64,000 nt of DNA from a virus: positions 23,060 through 87,059 of IMG/VR virus record IMGVR_UViG_3300009081_000001, one strand, 5' to 3'. A model generated the notes under the pieces. The model searched no databases and was not told where the DNA came from. It worked only from the letters and a program-made list of their open reading frames with translations. The translations under genes were made by a program, and so were the position numbers. Numbering within the stretch: the stretch's first letter is position 1; each line of letters begins with the position of its first letter. Positions 6,259-12,885 of this stretch are shown piece by piece.

Positions 6259-6352
6259 AACCCATAGCCCTGATGCGCCTTAATCGTGCATCAGGGCTAT
6301 GGGTTGTGAAGGTTGTGCCCTGCCAAGGGCGTTGCCTACCTCTTTAGGTAGG
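6259..6352 (+). promoter_or_regulatory. Structured leader of the WYL-domain gene
   Basis: Three successive hairpins: an 18-bp perfect inverted repeat (6259-6276 with 6288-6305, 11-nt loop), GCCCT/AGGGC (6317-6330) and CCTACCT/AGGTAGG (6335-6352, CTTT loop), the last one ending ten bases before the AAAGGAG ribosome site. The first could equally be a large DNA operator. No promoter is evident upstream. Confidence 0.6.
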
Positions 6353-6375
6353 TATCTCTGAAAGGAGATATGAAC

Positions 6376-7347
6376 ATGGCGAAGAAGGTACAGCAGAGCA
6401 CGGTCGAGCTGGTCTATGAGGCGCTTGTCCTCAAGGGCTGGCACGTTGACGACGTTGAGTTGGACCGTGGCGCGATCACGGTTACTGCAATGTCGCCTGA
6501 TGGGGAGCAGTTGATTGACACGTTCAAGGCAACTGGCACCCGCAAGTGGCTGGATGGGGTAATGGACGTGAACCCCGTTGTGGCAGAGCCCGAGCTGTCG
6601 GAAGAGGAGTGGGAAGCCCTGTATGGCAACGTGACCGATAACGATGTTTGCCTTGCGTTCCTTGACGAAATCCCCGCCCTGGTCACAAGCAAGGAAGTCG
6701 CAGAGGCCGTGGTGCGGGTGCTGGATGAGATATTGGAACCCGCCGCCGTGGAAGCGGCACCTGAAACCCCGAAGGGAGAGGATGAGATGAAAGTGTACGC
6801 CTGTGAGAAGTGCGGTGAGATCCTGCCCGAGCCTGCCCGGTTCTGTGAGCCCCACGGTCGCATGGAGCTGGCCCGCCAGGAAGAGGAAGTCAAGGCGTTC
6901 ATCGAACACGAGGAATCGCTGCTTACGTCCTACCTGAACGTGCGCGAGGACTATATCGAGGAACACCCGTTCCTTGGTGTGGTCTTTGAGTCGATGACCT
7001 TCCGCCGGTTCCTGTGCATCCGGTACGAGACGCCACAGAGCGATGGTAGCACTGTCACCCGCGACCGCAAGCTGCTGGTGTCCCACGTCTACCAGGCCAA
7101 GAGCACGGATGGGATCTGTGTGGTAGGGTATGATACCTACCGCGAGGAAGTGCGCACGTTCCGCATCGACCGCATGAGGGGTGCCTACTTGGGTGAGTGT
7201 GCGCCCGAGCCCACGCATGGCAAGCCTGTGCTCTATCCTGCGTCCTACGATCTCCGCAAGGCAGTGCCCCAGGTGATGCGCAACCCCGAGAAGTACATCG
7301 GTAAGGGGTGGTCAACGAAGCCCCTGCCTGTGGTCTTGATGCAGTAG
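6376..7347 (+). CDS. WYL-domain protein with internal zinc ribbon
   Basis: About 323 residues. ATG at 6376 has AAAGGAG eight bases upstream; the ATG at 6370 is too close to it. Residues 1-130 are an acidic, unassigned domain. Near residue 143 a CEKCGE...CEPHG zinc ribbon begins. The last 120 residues contain FRRFLCIRYETP and VGYDTYREEVRTFRIDRMRG, the pattern of WYL domains (ligand-sensing modules, RTFRLDRI motif), which often regulate transcription or nucleases. No N-terminal DNA-binding helix-turn-helix is visible. An internal ribosome site (GGGAGAGGATGAG) before the ATG at 6787 could yield the zinc-ribbon plus WYL part alone. Its long structured leader suggests controlled expression. Confidence 0.7.
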   Translation: MAKKVQQSTVELVYEALVLKGWHVDDVELDRGAITVTAMSPDGEQLIDTFKATGTRKWLDGVMDVNPVVAEPELSEEEWEALYGNVTDNDVCLAFLDEIPALVTSKEVAEAVVRVLDEILEPAAVEAAPETPKGEDEMKVYACEKCGEILPEPARFCEPHGRMELARQEEEVKAFIEHEESLLTSYLNVREDYIEEHPFLGVVFESMTFRRFLCIRYETPQSDGSTVTRDRKLLVSHVYQAKSTDGICVVGYDTYREEVRTFRIDRMRGAYLGECAPEPTHGKPVLYPASYDLRKAVPQVMRNPEKYIGKGWSTKPLPVVLMQ

Positions 7348-7348
7348 C

Positions 7349-7363
7349 GTTTCCGTCGGAAAT
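7349..7363. repeat. 15-bp palindrome, copy 6
   Basis: GTTTCCGTCGGAAAT, two bases after the WYL stop and just before its terminator. Confidence 0.9.
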
Positions 7364-7364
7364 A

Positions 7365-7393
7365 GCCCCTTGCTCTCCTTGTGGGCAAGGGGC
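7365..7393 (+). terminator. Hairpin terminator after the WYL gene
   Basis: GCCCCTTGC (7365-7373) pairs with GCAAGGGGC (7385-7393), 9 bp. Only ATTGTAAT follows, so termination may be partial. A palindrome copy (7349-7363) abuts its 5' side. Confidence 0.65.
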
Positions 7394-7420
7394 ATTGTAA
7401 TATCTATAAGGAGAGGAACG

Positions 7421-7735
7421 ATGACCGTCAAGAGTGTCGTGTTCGCGTTGGTTCTGCTGGCCGTGCTGTTCGCGCTCGTGCCCACGTTTGCCGTGGCCGA
7501 GCCCGCCATCGAGGCTCCTGCATCCGAAGCCCCAGTTCTCGCCAGGACGGTGTTCTTCACGCCGTACCTGTCCATCTACCACAACCGCTACAATGCCAAT
7601 GGGGCGTACATCGGCAAGGCGTTGGGTGGTGGACTGTGCACTCCTACTCGTGGTAGCTGGTGCAAGGCCACGAACGCCTACGGTAAGGTGTTCTTTGTGA
7701 AGTGGTGCAACTATGCCAGGTGTGTGCGCTGGTGA
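7421..7735 (+). CDS. Secreted small protein with Sec signal peptide
   Basis: 104 residues from the ATG at 7421 (AAGGAGAGGAACG upstream). Residues 4-24 form a classic signal: VKS followed by VVFALVLLAVLFALVPTF and AVAEP, a likely signal-peptidase site after AVA. The mature part of about 80 residues ends in a cysteine-containing stretch (GGGLCTP, SWCKA, KWCNYARCVRW) that could form two disulfides. Lone, between two terminator or promoter signals. May be a lysogenic-conversion or exclusion factor; no function recognised. Confidence 0.65.
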   Translation: MTVKSVVFALVLLAVLFALVPTFAVAEPAIEAPASEAPVLARTVFFTPYLSIYHNRYNANGAYIGKALGGGLCTPTRGSWCKATNAYGKVFFVKWCNYARCVRW

Positions 7736-7774
7736 TTGAGAGTCAAGCCCCATTCTAGAACATCAGTTTGGGGC

Positions 7775-7803
7775 TTGACAAGTGTTCAGGAGTATGATAC
7801 AAT
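7775..7803 (+). promoter_or_regulatory. Rightward promoter with GTTCAG motif
   Basis: TTGACA (7775-7780), 17 bp, TACAAT (7798-7803). GTTCAG lies in the spacer, and GTTCAGAAC lies at 7812-7820 over the transcript start. Nearly the same layout as the promoter at 21927. Confidence 0.85.
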
Positions 7804-7811
7804 GGACCGTA

Positions 7812-7820
7812 GTTCAGAAC
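7812..7820 (+). promoter_or_regulatory. GTTCAGAAC operator
   Basis: A 9-bp near-palindrome eight bases past the -10 box, matching the one at 21964-21972 and the one in front of the ribbon-helix-helix gene. Confidence 0.6.
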
Positions 7821-7836
7821 GATAGGGAGGATGAAC

Positions 7837-8016
7837 ATGAAGAACCAGGATCGGATCTTTCAGTGCAAGAACTGTGGACAGGCGGTGCAGGGATGGCATA
7901 CTGCACACGAGCAGTTTGACTGTGGCTGTGGGAACTACCAGCCGTGTGAACTGACAGAGGCAGAGTATCGGTATGTCTACGGTGATGCCCGGTACGAGCA
8001 GATGCAGGAGGACTAG
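7837..8016 (+). CDS. Small zinc-ribbon protein (59 aa)
   Basis: ATG at 7837 is six bases after GGGAGG; the ATG at 7831 is too close to it. Residues 8-37 show FQCKNCGQ ... FDCGCGNY, two CxC/CxxC knuckles for zinc. Acidic C-terminus. First gene behind the 7775 promoter. Function unknown. Confidence 0.65.
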   Translation: MKNQDRIFQCKNCGQAVQGWHTAHEQFDCGCGNYQPCELTEAEYRYVYGDARYEQMQED

Positions 8017-8017
8017 C

Positions 8018-8290
8018 ATGGATGAGACGATGTACGAGAAGGCCAGTGACGCACCGTGGAACCAGACGAGCGACGGGACCCCCTACTACCGGGGTAACGA
8101 GCCGTCGGCCAGCCAGATCGAATGGGAGTATCAGCAGGTGATGCGTGGTGGCCTGCCCTGCTACCGCCTGTGCCACCCTGGTGATCACTGTGAGGGCTGC
8201 ATGTGGGATGACGCCCGATGTGAGGATCTGAACGATGAGCCCGGCTATGAGGACTGCGACCTCTTCCCACCTATGAGCTGCCGGGGCTAG
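8018..8290 (+). CDS. Cysteine-rich hypothetical protein (90 aa)
   Basis: ATG at 8018 follows GGAGGACTAGC and lies one base after the upstream stop. The C-terminal half has seven cysteines (PCYRLCHPGDHCEGCMWDD and later C residues), suggesting one or two metal sites. The stop abuts a palindrome copy at 8291-8305 that separates it from the leftward gene pair. Function unknown. Confidence 0.6.
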   Translation: MDETMYEKASDAPWNQTSDGTPYYRGNEPSASQIEWEYQQVMRGGLPCYRLCHPGDHCEGCMWDDARCEDLNDEPGYEDCDLFPPMSCRG

Positions 8291-8305
8291 ATTTCCGACG
8301 GAAAT
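8291..8305. repeat. 15-bp palindrome, copy 7
   Basis: Perfect copy in the 17-bp gap between converging genes 8018-8290 and 8308-8622. Confidence 0.95.
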
Positions 8306-8307
8306 GG

Positions 8308-8622
8308 CTACGGCCAGGTGGCTCTCAACTTGGTATTGAGCTTCTGGATAGTCACCCGGCCGTTACTGTACCGCACCGTGTAACCGTTAATGCCTGCTTC
8401 CTTAAGGAGTGAGGGGAGTGCAGCAACAAAGCGTTCGAGATCATCAGACTGGACGACTACCGGAACCTCAACCTGCTTGGGCTCACGCAATGCCCGGTAG
8501 TAACATGCTGTACACACACCCTTGCTCTTGTGAGGATGCGCTGTACTCCCACACTCTGTACACTGCTCATGCAGCCTTGACCACATATGGTTGCACCATC
8601 TTTCCCCGACTTGTTGCAACAA
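8308..8622 (-). CDS. Zinc-finger hypothetical protein of a leftward gene pair
   Basis: Up to 104 residues (TTG at 8622); the ATG at 8586 would give 92. CTECGSTAHPHKSKGVCTACYYR is a treble-clef-like CxxC...CxxC pair of a kind seen in phage HNH or homing-type proteins, but no nuclease residues follow. The rest is a helical domain and a short beta hairpin (YTVRYSNGRVTIQKL). It is the second gene behind the leftward promoter at 9192-9220. Confidence 0.55.
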   Translation of the reverse strand: MLQQVGERWCNHMWSRLHEQCTECGSTAHPHKSKGVCTACYYRALREPKQVEVPVVVQSDDLERFVAALPSLLKEAGINGYTVRYSNGRVTIQKLNTKLRATWP

Positions 8623-8633
8623 GTCTATGCCCT

Positions 8634-9158
8634 TTAGGGCTCCATGTCAACTACATTTCCGTCGGAAATGGCGTCGTCAGGCTCGATCTCAACCTCTTCC
8701 GTGACGGTTGTACGCCGAAACGTCGCCTTTCGCGCCGATTCCAACAGGGCTCGCGCTGGATGGCTCTTGTTAGCAGGCCCCTCAAGCAGCTTGCTATCCT
8801 CTTGCAGCCCCTTCTCCAGCTCTACAAGCAACCGCGCAGCCTGTACAGCCTCTTTGGAATCGTTAGAAGCCGCCAGATTGCTCATGTTTATGAGCATCGG
8901 TGCCCACGCTCGCTCAAGCACCTGGTGCAGCACCTGCTTACGGGCCGCCAGCTCTTGAGCCAACATGCCCTGCACATAGGGAGAGTGCAGGGCATCATAG
9001 TACAGAGAGTGCGTTATGCCTGCCCGCTGACACGCCAACCGCGTCGTGGCGCAGTCCTTTCCAAACTGTTCCCTCACCTTCTGTACGATTTCCCACATTT
9101 TCACGTCCTGTGGGGATACAGCTTGAATGGCAGTATGGGGTGCGATCAGGTTGGTCAT
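8634..9158 (-). CDS. Terminase small subunit-like or helix-turn-helix protein
   Basis: 174 residues. Residues 25-62 (VREQFGKDCATTRLACQRAG then SLYYDALHSPYV) read as a helix-turn-helix of the type found in small terminase subunits and phage regulators; a long helical region follows, as expected for an oligomerisation domain. The palindrome at 8655-8669 encodes ISDGN near the C-terminus. It has its own leftward promoter, away from the tail genes, which is odd for a terminase subunit, so a regulator is the alternative. Confidence 0.5.
   Translation of the reverse strand: MTNLIAPHTAIQAVSPQDVKMWEIVQKVREQFGKDCATTRLACQRAGITHSLYYDALHSPYVQGMLAQELAARKQVLHQVLERAWAPMLINMSNLAASNDSKEAVQAARLLVELEKGLQEDSKLLEGPANKSHPARALLESARKATFRRTTVTEEVEIEPDDAISDGNVVDMEP
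8655..8669. repeat. 15-bp palindrome, copy 8
   Basis: Perfect copy inside the leftward 8634-9158 gene (ISDGN). Confidence 0.95.
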
Positions 9159-9191
9159 GGCATATAAAGCCTCATTGTCGTCATGTGTAGA

Positions 9192-9220
9192 AGTATATCA
9201 CACTTAGGGAGGAAAGACAA
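9192..9220 (-). promoter_or_regulatory. Leftward promoter for the 9158 gene pair
   Basis: TTGTCT (9220-9215), 17 bp, TATACT (9197-9192) on the minus strand. It overlaps the ribosome site of the rightward gene at 9222, so the two directions would interfere. Confidence 0.65.
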
Positions 9221-9221
9221 G

Positions 9222-9461
9222 ATGGATCTGAATGAGTTTGGGGAGCCTATCTACAAGATGGACCGTAAGACGAGAAGGCGGGTTGGGGCATTAAAGAGGA
9301 TACTGGCAGAGAGGGATAGGTGGAGCGTCGGTTGCGAGATGCGCAGGAGCATTATAGAAAGGCAATTTGGACTGTGCCCGCGTTTTGGCAAGGAGCATGA
9401 TATTGCAGTACTGCGTTCTAGGATCCCCGCTGATGTGTTGGAGCGGGAAGGATTGCTTTAG
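9222..9461 (+). CDS. Hypothetical basic protein (79 aa)
   Basis: Start at the ATG at 9222 (GGGAGGAAAGACAAG upstream). Basic, helical (KMDRKTRRRVGALKRILAERD), no known motif. Its start context GACAAGATG recurs at the next three genes (9476, 9782, 10004), suggesting a duplicated translation-start block. Confidence 0.6.
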   Translation: MDLNEFGEPIYKMDRKTRRRVGALKRILAERDRWSVGCEMRRSIIERQFGLCPRFGKEHDIAVLRSRIPADVLEREGLL

Positions 9462-9475
9462 GGGAGAATGACAAG

Positions 9476-9748
9476 ATGGAGTTCAATCTGTTCGGCTACA
9501 AGGTGACGGTTGTAAGGTTAGACAAGAGCAAGCCGGTGAATTGGAGCGAGGACAAGCTACGTAGTCTGGCTCACAAGATTGATTCGCGGATTGGCCGACC
9601 CTCTAGAATGATGCGCGTCAAGATACTGCGCACGTATATGCCAACCAAGGCAGAGCCGGGGAGCGATGAGTCTATTGCCAATCTCAGGGAGGCGATGGCT
9701 CTCTGTGAGCGAATGTGGCTTGACGGGGGCTATGGTGACGTGGCCTAG
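9476..9748 (+). CDS. Hypothetical protein (90 aa)
   Basis: Starts MEFNLFGYKVTVVRLDKSK, a short beta hairpin, then a helical basic region (DSRIGRPSRMMRVKIL). GGGGAGAATGACAAG precedes the ATG. No family recognised. Followed by a palindrome copy (9751-9765). Confidence 0.6.
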   Translation: MEFNLFGYKVTVVRLDKSKPVNWSEDKLRSLAHKIDSRIGRPSRMMRVKILRTYMPTKAEPGSDESIANLREAMALCERMWLDGGYGDVA

Positions 9749-9750
9749 CC

Positions 9751-9765
9751 ATTTCCGACGGAAAT
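9751..9765. repeat. 15-bp palindrome, copy 9
   Basis: Perfect, intergenic, 17 bp before the 9782 start. Confidence 0.95.
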
Positions 9766-9781
9766 AGAAAGGGATGACAAG

Positions 9782-9985
9782 ATGGATAAGAAGCAGTTAG
9801 AGAGCCTGGGATGGAAGTTGCGGAGCACGAAGTCTGTGCGTCTGACGGATAGCAAGTTGGAGATTCGGACGCTCGATGGGAGTACTATCACGATTGAGGC
9901 TGTTCACAACTACGTTCAGGAGTACACCGCCCTGGAGATTGAGGTTGTGGACGACGATAGTGACGAGTGGGTAGAACTCGACTAA
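9782..9985 (+). CDS. Hypothetical acidic protein (67 aa)
   Basis: Small beta-rich protein with an acidic end (VVDDDSDEWVELD). Starts 17 bp after a palindrome copy, with AAGGGATGACAAG as ribosome site. Function unknown. Confidence 0.55.
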   Translation: MDKKQLESLGWKLRSTKSVRLTDSKLEIRTLDGSTITIEAVHNYVQEYTALEIEVVDDDSDEWVELD

Positions 9986-10003
9986 GAGGGGGAGGGTGAC
10001 AAG

Positions 10004-10165
10004 ATGCGTAGACTGGCTTATAGGGTTGTACTGAATATGGAGTGGTTCTTTCGCCATCAGTGGATAGAGACTAATATGGATCCTCACTACCGCTATTCTG
10101 AGCGAGAGAGGGTGCTGTGGTCTATCTACACCTTTTGGAAACGTGCCCGCATTCGACTGGGGTAG
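10004..10165 (+). CDS. Small basic protein (53 aa)
   Basis: Found by hand: ATG at 10004 after GGAGGGTGACAAG, stop TAG at 10163. The product (MRRLAYRVVLNMEWFFRHQW...) is aromatic and basic, probably a short helical protein. Fills the gap between two well-supported genes and shares their start context. Followed by a palindrome copy. Confidence 0.55.
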   Translation: MRRLAYRVVLNMEWFFRHQWIETNMDPHYRYSERERVLWSIYTFWKRARIRLG

Positions 10166-10169
10166 CGGC

Positions 10170-10184
10170 ATTTCCGACGGAAAT
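10170..10184. repeat. 15-bp palindrome, copy 10
   Basis: Perfect, intergenic, 22 bp before the 10206 start. Confidence 0.95.
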
Positions 10185-10205
10185 ACACTTTAAGGGAGAG
10201 ATGAG

Positions 10206-10442
10206 ATGGATGAGCTTGCAATGAGTCTGCATTTCAGTACTCACTACAATGGGCTGCAGGCCCTCGATAGGATCAATGAGCAGCGGCTTATGTGGCTGGT
10301 TGCCGATGAGCTGGATATGGACTGCAACCGCTACTATGATGGTGGGTGCATGGACTGTCGGAACTATCACAAGTGCAGGGCTGCGTATCTGCACATGATT
10401 TCCGACGGAAATACAGAAGGGGAGGACCAACATGGACAGTGA
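10206..10442 (+). CDS. Cysteine-containing hypothetical protein (78 aa)
   Basis: Helical start (MDELAMSLHFST) then CNRYYDGGCMDCRNYHKC, four cysteines that may bind zinc or an Fe-S cluster. The palindrome at 10398-10412 is translated as ISDGN near the end; the last 11 bp overlap the next gene. Starts 22 bp after another palindrome copy. Confidence 0.55.
   Translation: MDELAMSLHFSTHYNGLQALDRINEQRLMWLVADELDMDCNRYYDGGCMDCRNYHKCRAAYLHMISDGNTEGEDQHGQ
10398..10412. repeat. 15-bp palindrome, copy 11
   Basis: Perfect, in the end of the 10206 gene (ISDGN), 20 bp before the next start. Confidence 0.95.
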
Positions 10443-10719
10443 TACAATCTTGAACCGTGCTGAGGATGCTATTGCCCGTATGTTGAGGGCAGAGCGACGG
10501 GGGGAGCGGCTGGAGGGACTGCTGCGCAAACTAGTAGAAGATGAGCGCAATTTTACCACTGGCTATTGGGTTGCCGTGGATTGCTCGTTGACTTACTGCA
10601 ACTTCTGCCATCAGAGCCACGCTGACAGATATGCAATCGAGCACACGGCTGACTGCCCGGTGCTACTGGCGCGGGCTGCTATTTCCGACGGAAATGAGGA
10701 CGGCCATGCTGTGTCCTAA
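10432..10719 (+). CDS. Hypothetical protein with C2HC-type zinc motif (95 aa)
   Basis: An N-terminal basic helix is followed by YCNFCHQSHADRYAIEHTADCP, a Cys-Cys-His-Cys arrangement seen in many small phage zinc proteins. The palindrome at 10681-10695 encodes ISDGN at the C-terminus, and the stop lies inside the next gene. Ribosome site GGGGAGGACCAAC. Confidence 0.6.
   Translation: MDSDTILNRAEDAIARMLRAERRGERLEGLLRKLVEDERNFTTGYWVAVDCSLTYCNFCHQSHADRYAIEHTADCPVLLARAAISDGNEDGHAVS
10681..10695. repeat. 15-bp palindrome, copy 12
   Basis: Perfect, in the end of the 10432 gene (ISDGN), 11 bp before the next start. Confidence 0.95.
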
Positions 10720-10807
10720 CTGTGGTAAGCCTATCCGGTTGACGTATCGAGCATTGGGGATCATAAGGCATATCTGCCACCGTTGTGGGTGGCGAGAAGG
10801 TTGCTAA
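10706..10807 (+). CDS. Tiny zinc ribbon (33 aa)
   Basis: ATG at 10706 overlaps the previous gene by 14 bp, with GAGG seven bases upstream. The product is little more than one zinc ribbon: CPNCGK near the start and CHRCGW near the end. Its compactness and the perfect CxxC pair argue that it is a true gene. Function unknown. Confidence 0.5.
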   Translation: MLCPNCGKPIRLTYRALGIIRHICHRCGWREGC

Positions 10808-10822
10808 GAGGAGGATAGCAGA

Positions 10823-11035
10823 ATGGATAAGATGCGGTGTGAGGGTTGGAGACGCAAGGGTGGCGCTTTTTCATTCGGGCCTGTGAAGTGGTCACAATGC
10901 GAGAATGACGCTATCGTTGTACTCAAGGTCAAACAGGATGACAAAGTAGCCGACTTCCCGGCCTGTATCGAGTGCTGGAATGAGGCGAACGAACGCGGTA
11001 TCAGGGTTCTGGAAGCAAAGCCAATCGTGGAATAG
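10823..11035 (+). CDS. Hypothetical protein (70 aa)
   Basis: Starts MDKMRCEGWRRKGG; four cysteines (RCEGW, QCEND, ACIECW) could form one zinc site. Ribosome site AGAGGAGGATAGCAG. Last gene before the promoter at 11079. Confidence 0.55.
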   Translation: MDKMRCEGWRRKGGAFSFGPVKWSQCENDAIVVLKVKQDDKVADFPACIECWNEANERGIRVLEAKPIVE

Positions 11036-11053
11036 CAACGTTGGCTGAAACTG

Positions 11054-11084
11054 TTGCGGAATAGCCACGTCCCTGTGGTATAAT
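11054..11084 (+). promoter_or_regulatory. Rightward promoter with extended -10 box
   Basis: TGGTATAAT (TATAAT at 11079-11084) is an extended -10 element; the best -35 match, TTGCGG (11054-11059), is 19 bp away, so the -10 carries the call. Confidence 0.6.
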
Positions 11085-11108
11085 AGGCTCGAAAGGAGAG
11101 AGCGAACG

Positions 11109-11954
11109 ATGGGAAGGGAAATCAAGCGTGTTCCACTGGACTTTGATTGGCCGCTCAACAAGGTGTGGCAGGGTTATCTCAATCCGTTCGCCAAGGCGCG
11201 GCACGAGTGTCTAGAGTGTGATGGCACCGGCTACAACCCCGAGACGAAACAGATTGCCGATGACTGGTACGATCACGATGGGTTTGGCAATCGCTGGATG
11301 TACGTCTATGGTACAGCACCGGATGGCACTCCAGCAAAGCGCCCACCCTGGAAGATCGTCGGTGATTGTCACCGATGGGACAATAAGCTAGAGGCGGGCG
11401 AGGTCGAGGCCCTGATGGAGCATGGCCGCCTGTCCGATCTGACTTATCCCCTGTGGTATCGCAAAGATGGTGATCAGTGGCTCGTGCTGGATGAGCGTGA
11501 TCGTGATAAGGGTTGGGTGCCATGTGATCCGCCTACCATGCCTACTCCTGAACAGGTGAACTACTGGAGCCAACATTCGTTTGGTCACGATGCAATCAAC
11601 CGCTGGATTTGCATCGAGGCCAGGGCCACGCGCCTGGGTGTGTGGGGCCAGTGTGAGGTTTGTGATGGAACCGGGGAGCATTGGTCTTCACCCGAAGCCA
11701 AGGAGCAGTATGATACCTGGGAGAAGATCGAGCCGCCTGCAGGTGAGGGTTGGCAAGTGTGGGAGACAGTTAGCGAGGGTTCCCCTGTTTCACCCGTTTT
11801 TGATTCACCAGATGCCCTGATTGCTCATTTGGTGACTGACGGCTATAGCCTGGAAGCAGCGTCAAACTTTGTCAACAGCAGCGGTTGGGCACCAAGCATG
11901 ATGGCCGTCGATGGTGTGATGTACTCTGACATAGAGGCTTGTGGTATCGACTAG
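11109..11954 (+). CDS. Conserved phage protein with two CxxCxGxG zinc motifs
   Basis: 281 residues, ribosome site AAGGAGAGAGCGAACG. Two DnaJ-like knuckles, CLECDGTGYN (near residue 34) and CEVCDGTGEHW (near residue 183), flank an acidic tryptophan-rich region. The C-terminal part (PPAGEGWQVWETVSEGSP, SPDALIAHLV, GWAPSMM) resembles proteins found in many unrelated tailed phages, from memory of those genomes, with no assigned function. Single-gene transcript: promoter at 11079, terminator at 11977. Confidence 0.6.
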   Translation: MGREIKRVPLDFDWPLNKVWQGYLNPFAKARHECLECDGTGYNPETKQIADDWYDHDGFGNRWMYVYGTAPDGTPAKRPPWKIVGDCHRWDNKLEAGEVEALMEHGRLSDLTYPLWYRKDGDQWLVLDERDRDKGWVPCDPPTMPTPEQVNYWSQHSFGHDAINRWICIEARATRLGVWGQCEVCDGTGEHWSSPEAKEQYDTWEKIEPPAGEGWQVWETVSEGSPVSPVFDSPDALIAHLVTDGYSLEAASNFVNSSGWAPSMMAVDGVMYSDIEACGID

Positions 11955-11959
11955 CATCC

Positions 11960-11974
11960 ATTTCCGTCGGAAAC
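11960..11974. repeat. 15-bp palindrome, copy 13
   Basis: ATTTCCGTCGGAAAC, five bases after a stop and two before the terminator at 11977. Confidence 0.9.
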
Positions 11975-11976
11975 GT

Positions 11977-12010
11977 AGAGCCCCGGTGAATAGCCGGGGC
12001 TCTTTCTATT
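11977..12010 (+). terminator. Intrinsic terminator
   Basis: AGAGCCCCGG (11977-11986) pairs with CCGGGGCTCT (11994-12003), then TTCTATTT. A palindrome copy (11960-11974) sits two bases before it, as at 6198 and 13077. Confidence 0.9.
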
Positions 12011-12029
12011 TCCCCCTAAAGGAGAGAGC

Positions 12030-12215
12030 ATGTACTACATTTACAGCAAGGAAGAATCAGAGAGGGAAGGAGAGCCTATGTTTTGGTCTAATCAGTTTGG
12101 CTGGACAACGTTCGAGAGTGCCACCGACTTCAAAGAGGAAGAGGCCAAGCTGTATAGGTTGCCCATCGGTGGTGCGTGGGTATCGTTTCGAGAGGCTATG
12201 TACCTGTTCAAGTAA
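12030..12215 (+). CDS. Hypothetical protein (61 aa)
   Basis: Starts MYYIYSKEESEREG after AAAGGAGAGAGC. Acidic with aromatic residues; no motif. First of five short genes that run on with small gaps or overlaps to 13075. Confidence 0.55.
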   Translation: MYYIYSKEESEREGEPMFWSNQFGWTTFESATDFKEEEAKLYRLPIGGAWVSFREAMYLFK

Positions 12216-12229
12216 GAAGGAGTGAAGCC

Positions 12230-12448
12230 ATGAAGACCTGTGACTACTGTATGCTACCCGTTGGCGACGATGGCCTTGAGATTGACGGCCAGGTGTACCA
12301 CCCTCTCTGTCACAAGATGATGGTGGAAGAGGCTTGCTGTTTCTGCATGTACTACGATGAGACAGGCGAGTGTGCGCCCGATTGTACCCTGCAGGCTTAT
12401 GCGGAGAAGTATCTTGAAGAGGAGGCCGAAGATGCCATTGCTGAATGA
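12230..12448 (+). CDS. LIM/treble-clef-like zinc protein (72 aa)
   Basis: ATG at 12230 after AAGGAGTGAAGCC. MKTCDYCMLPVG, then YHPLCHKMM, ACCFCMYY and CAPDCTL make two sets of Cys/His ligands, resembling a small LIM-type double zinc finger. Acidic tail. Overlaps the next gene by 17 bp. Probably a protein-protein or nucleic-acid adaptor; unproven. Confidence 0.6.
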   Translation: MKTCDYCMLPVGDDGLEIDGQVYHPLCHKMMVEEACCFCMYYDETGECAPDCTLQAYAEKYLEEEAEDAIAE

Positions 12449-12680
12449 AACGTATGTGGACCAGGACGGCTACTTTTGCCCTAACTGTGGGGAGGATCCT
12501 GGCCTTGGCTACGATGATCCCATTGAAGAATCAGCAACAGTTGTCACACGGAAAGCTGAGTGTCTTCACTGTGGTGCCTCTTGGGTTGAGGTCTACAATC
12601 TGATGAGCTATGACAGCCTCACGCTGGCCGATGGAACAGAAGTACAAACCAAGTTCATGGAGGAGGAAAGCAATGACTAA
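12432..12680 (+). CDS. Zinc-ribbon hypothetical protein (82 aa)
   Basis: ATG at 12432 (GAGGCCGAAG upstream). FCPNCGEDPG and ECLHCGASW form the two knuckles of one ribbon, joined by an acidic linker. Same build as the next gene (12673), with which it overlaps by 8 bp; the two may be paralogs. Confidence 0.6.
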   Translation: MPLLNETYVDQDGYFCPNCGEDPGLGYDDPIEESATVVTRKAECLHCGASWVEVYNLMSYDSLTLADGTEVQTKFMEEESND

Positions 12681-12885
12681 CTTTCGTGAGATTGATGGAC
12701 TGGATTGCCCTTACTGTGGCGCTGATCTGATGAACCTGGCTGATGACCTGATTGGAGAGGAATCGGGTGACTGCTCTAGCCGGGAGGAATGCCCTGGCTG
12801 TGGGGTACAGGTTGATATTGACGTGGAAGTAATCTACAAGATCAAAGTCTCTGTAGAGATAAAGGAGGAAGACTATGGATCCTAA
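12673..12885 (+). CDS. Zinc-ribbon hypothetical protein (70 aa)
   Basis: ATG at 12673 after GGAGGAAAGCA. Knuckles DCPYCGADL and ECPGCGVQV with an acidic middle, then a beta strand (IYKIKVSVEIKEED). Likely related to its upstream neighbour. Overlaps the next gene by 11 bp. Confidence 0.6.
   Translation: MTNFREIDGLDCPYCGADLMNLADDLIGEESGDCSSREECPGCGVQVDIDVEVIYKIKVSVEIKEEDYGS

Noticed and set aside
6280-7218. Long leftward frame of 312 codons opposite the WYL gene
   Set aside because: No ribosome site, no promoter, composition is the mirror of the well-supported rightward gene with ATG, RBS, zinc ribbon and WYL motifs.
7055-7753. Leftward frame of 232 codons
   Set aside because: Runs antisense through three supported rightward features (gene end, terminator, secreted protein) and has shadow-like composition.
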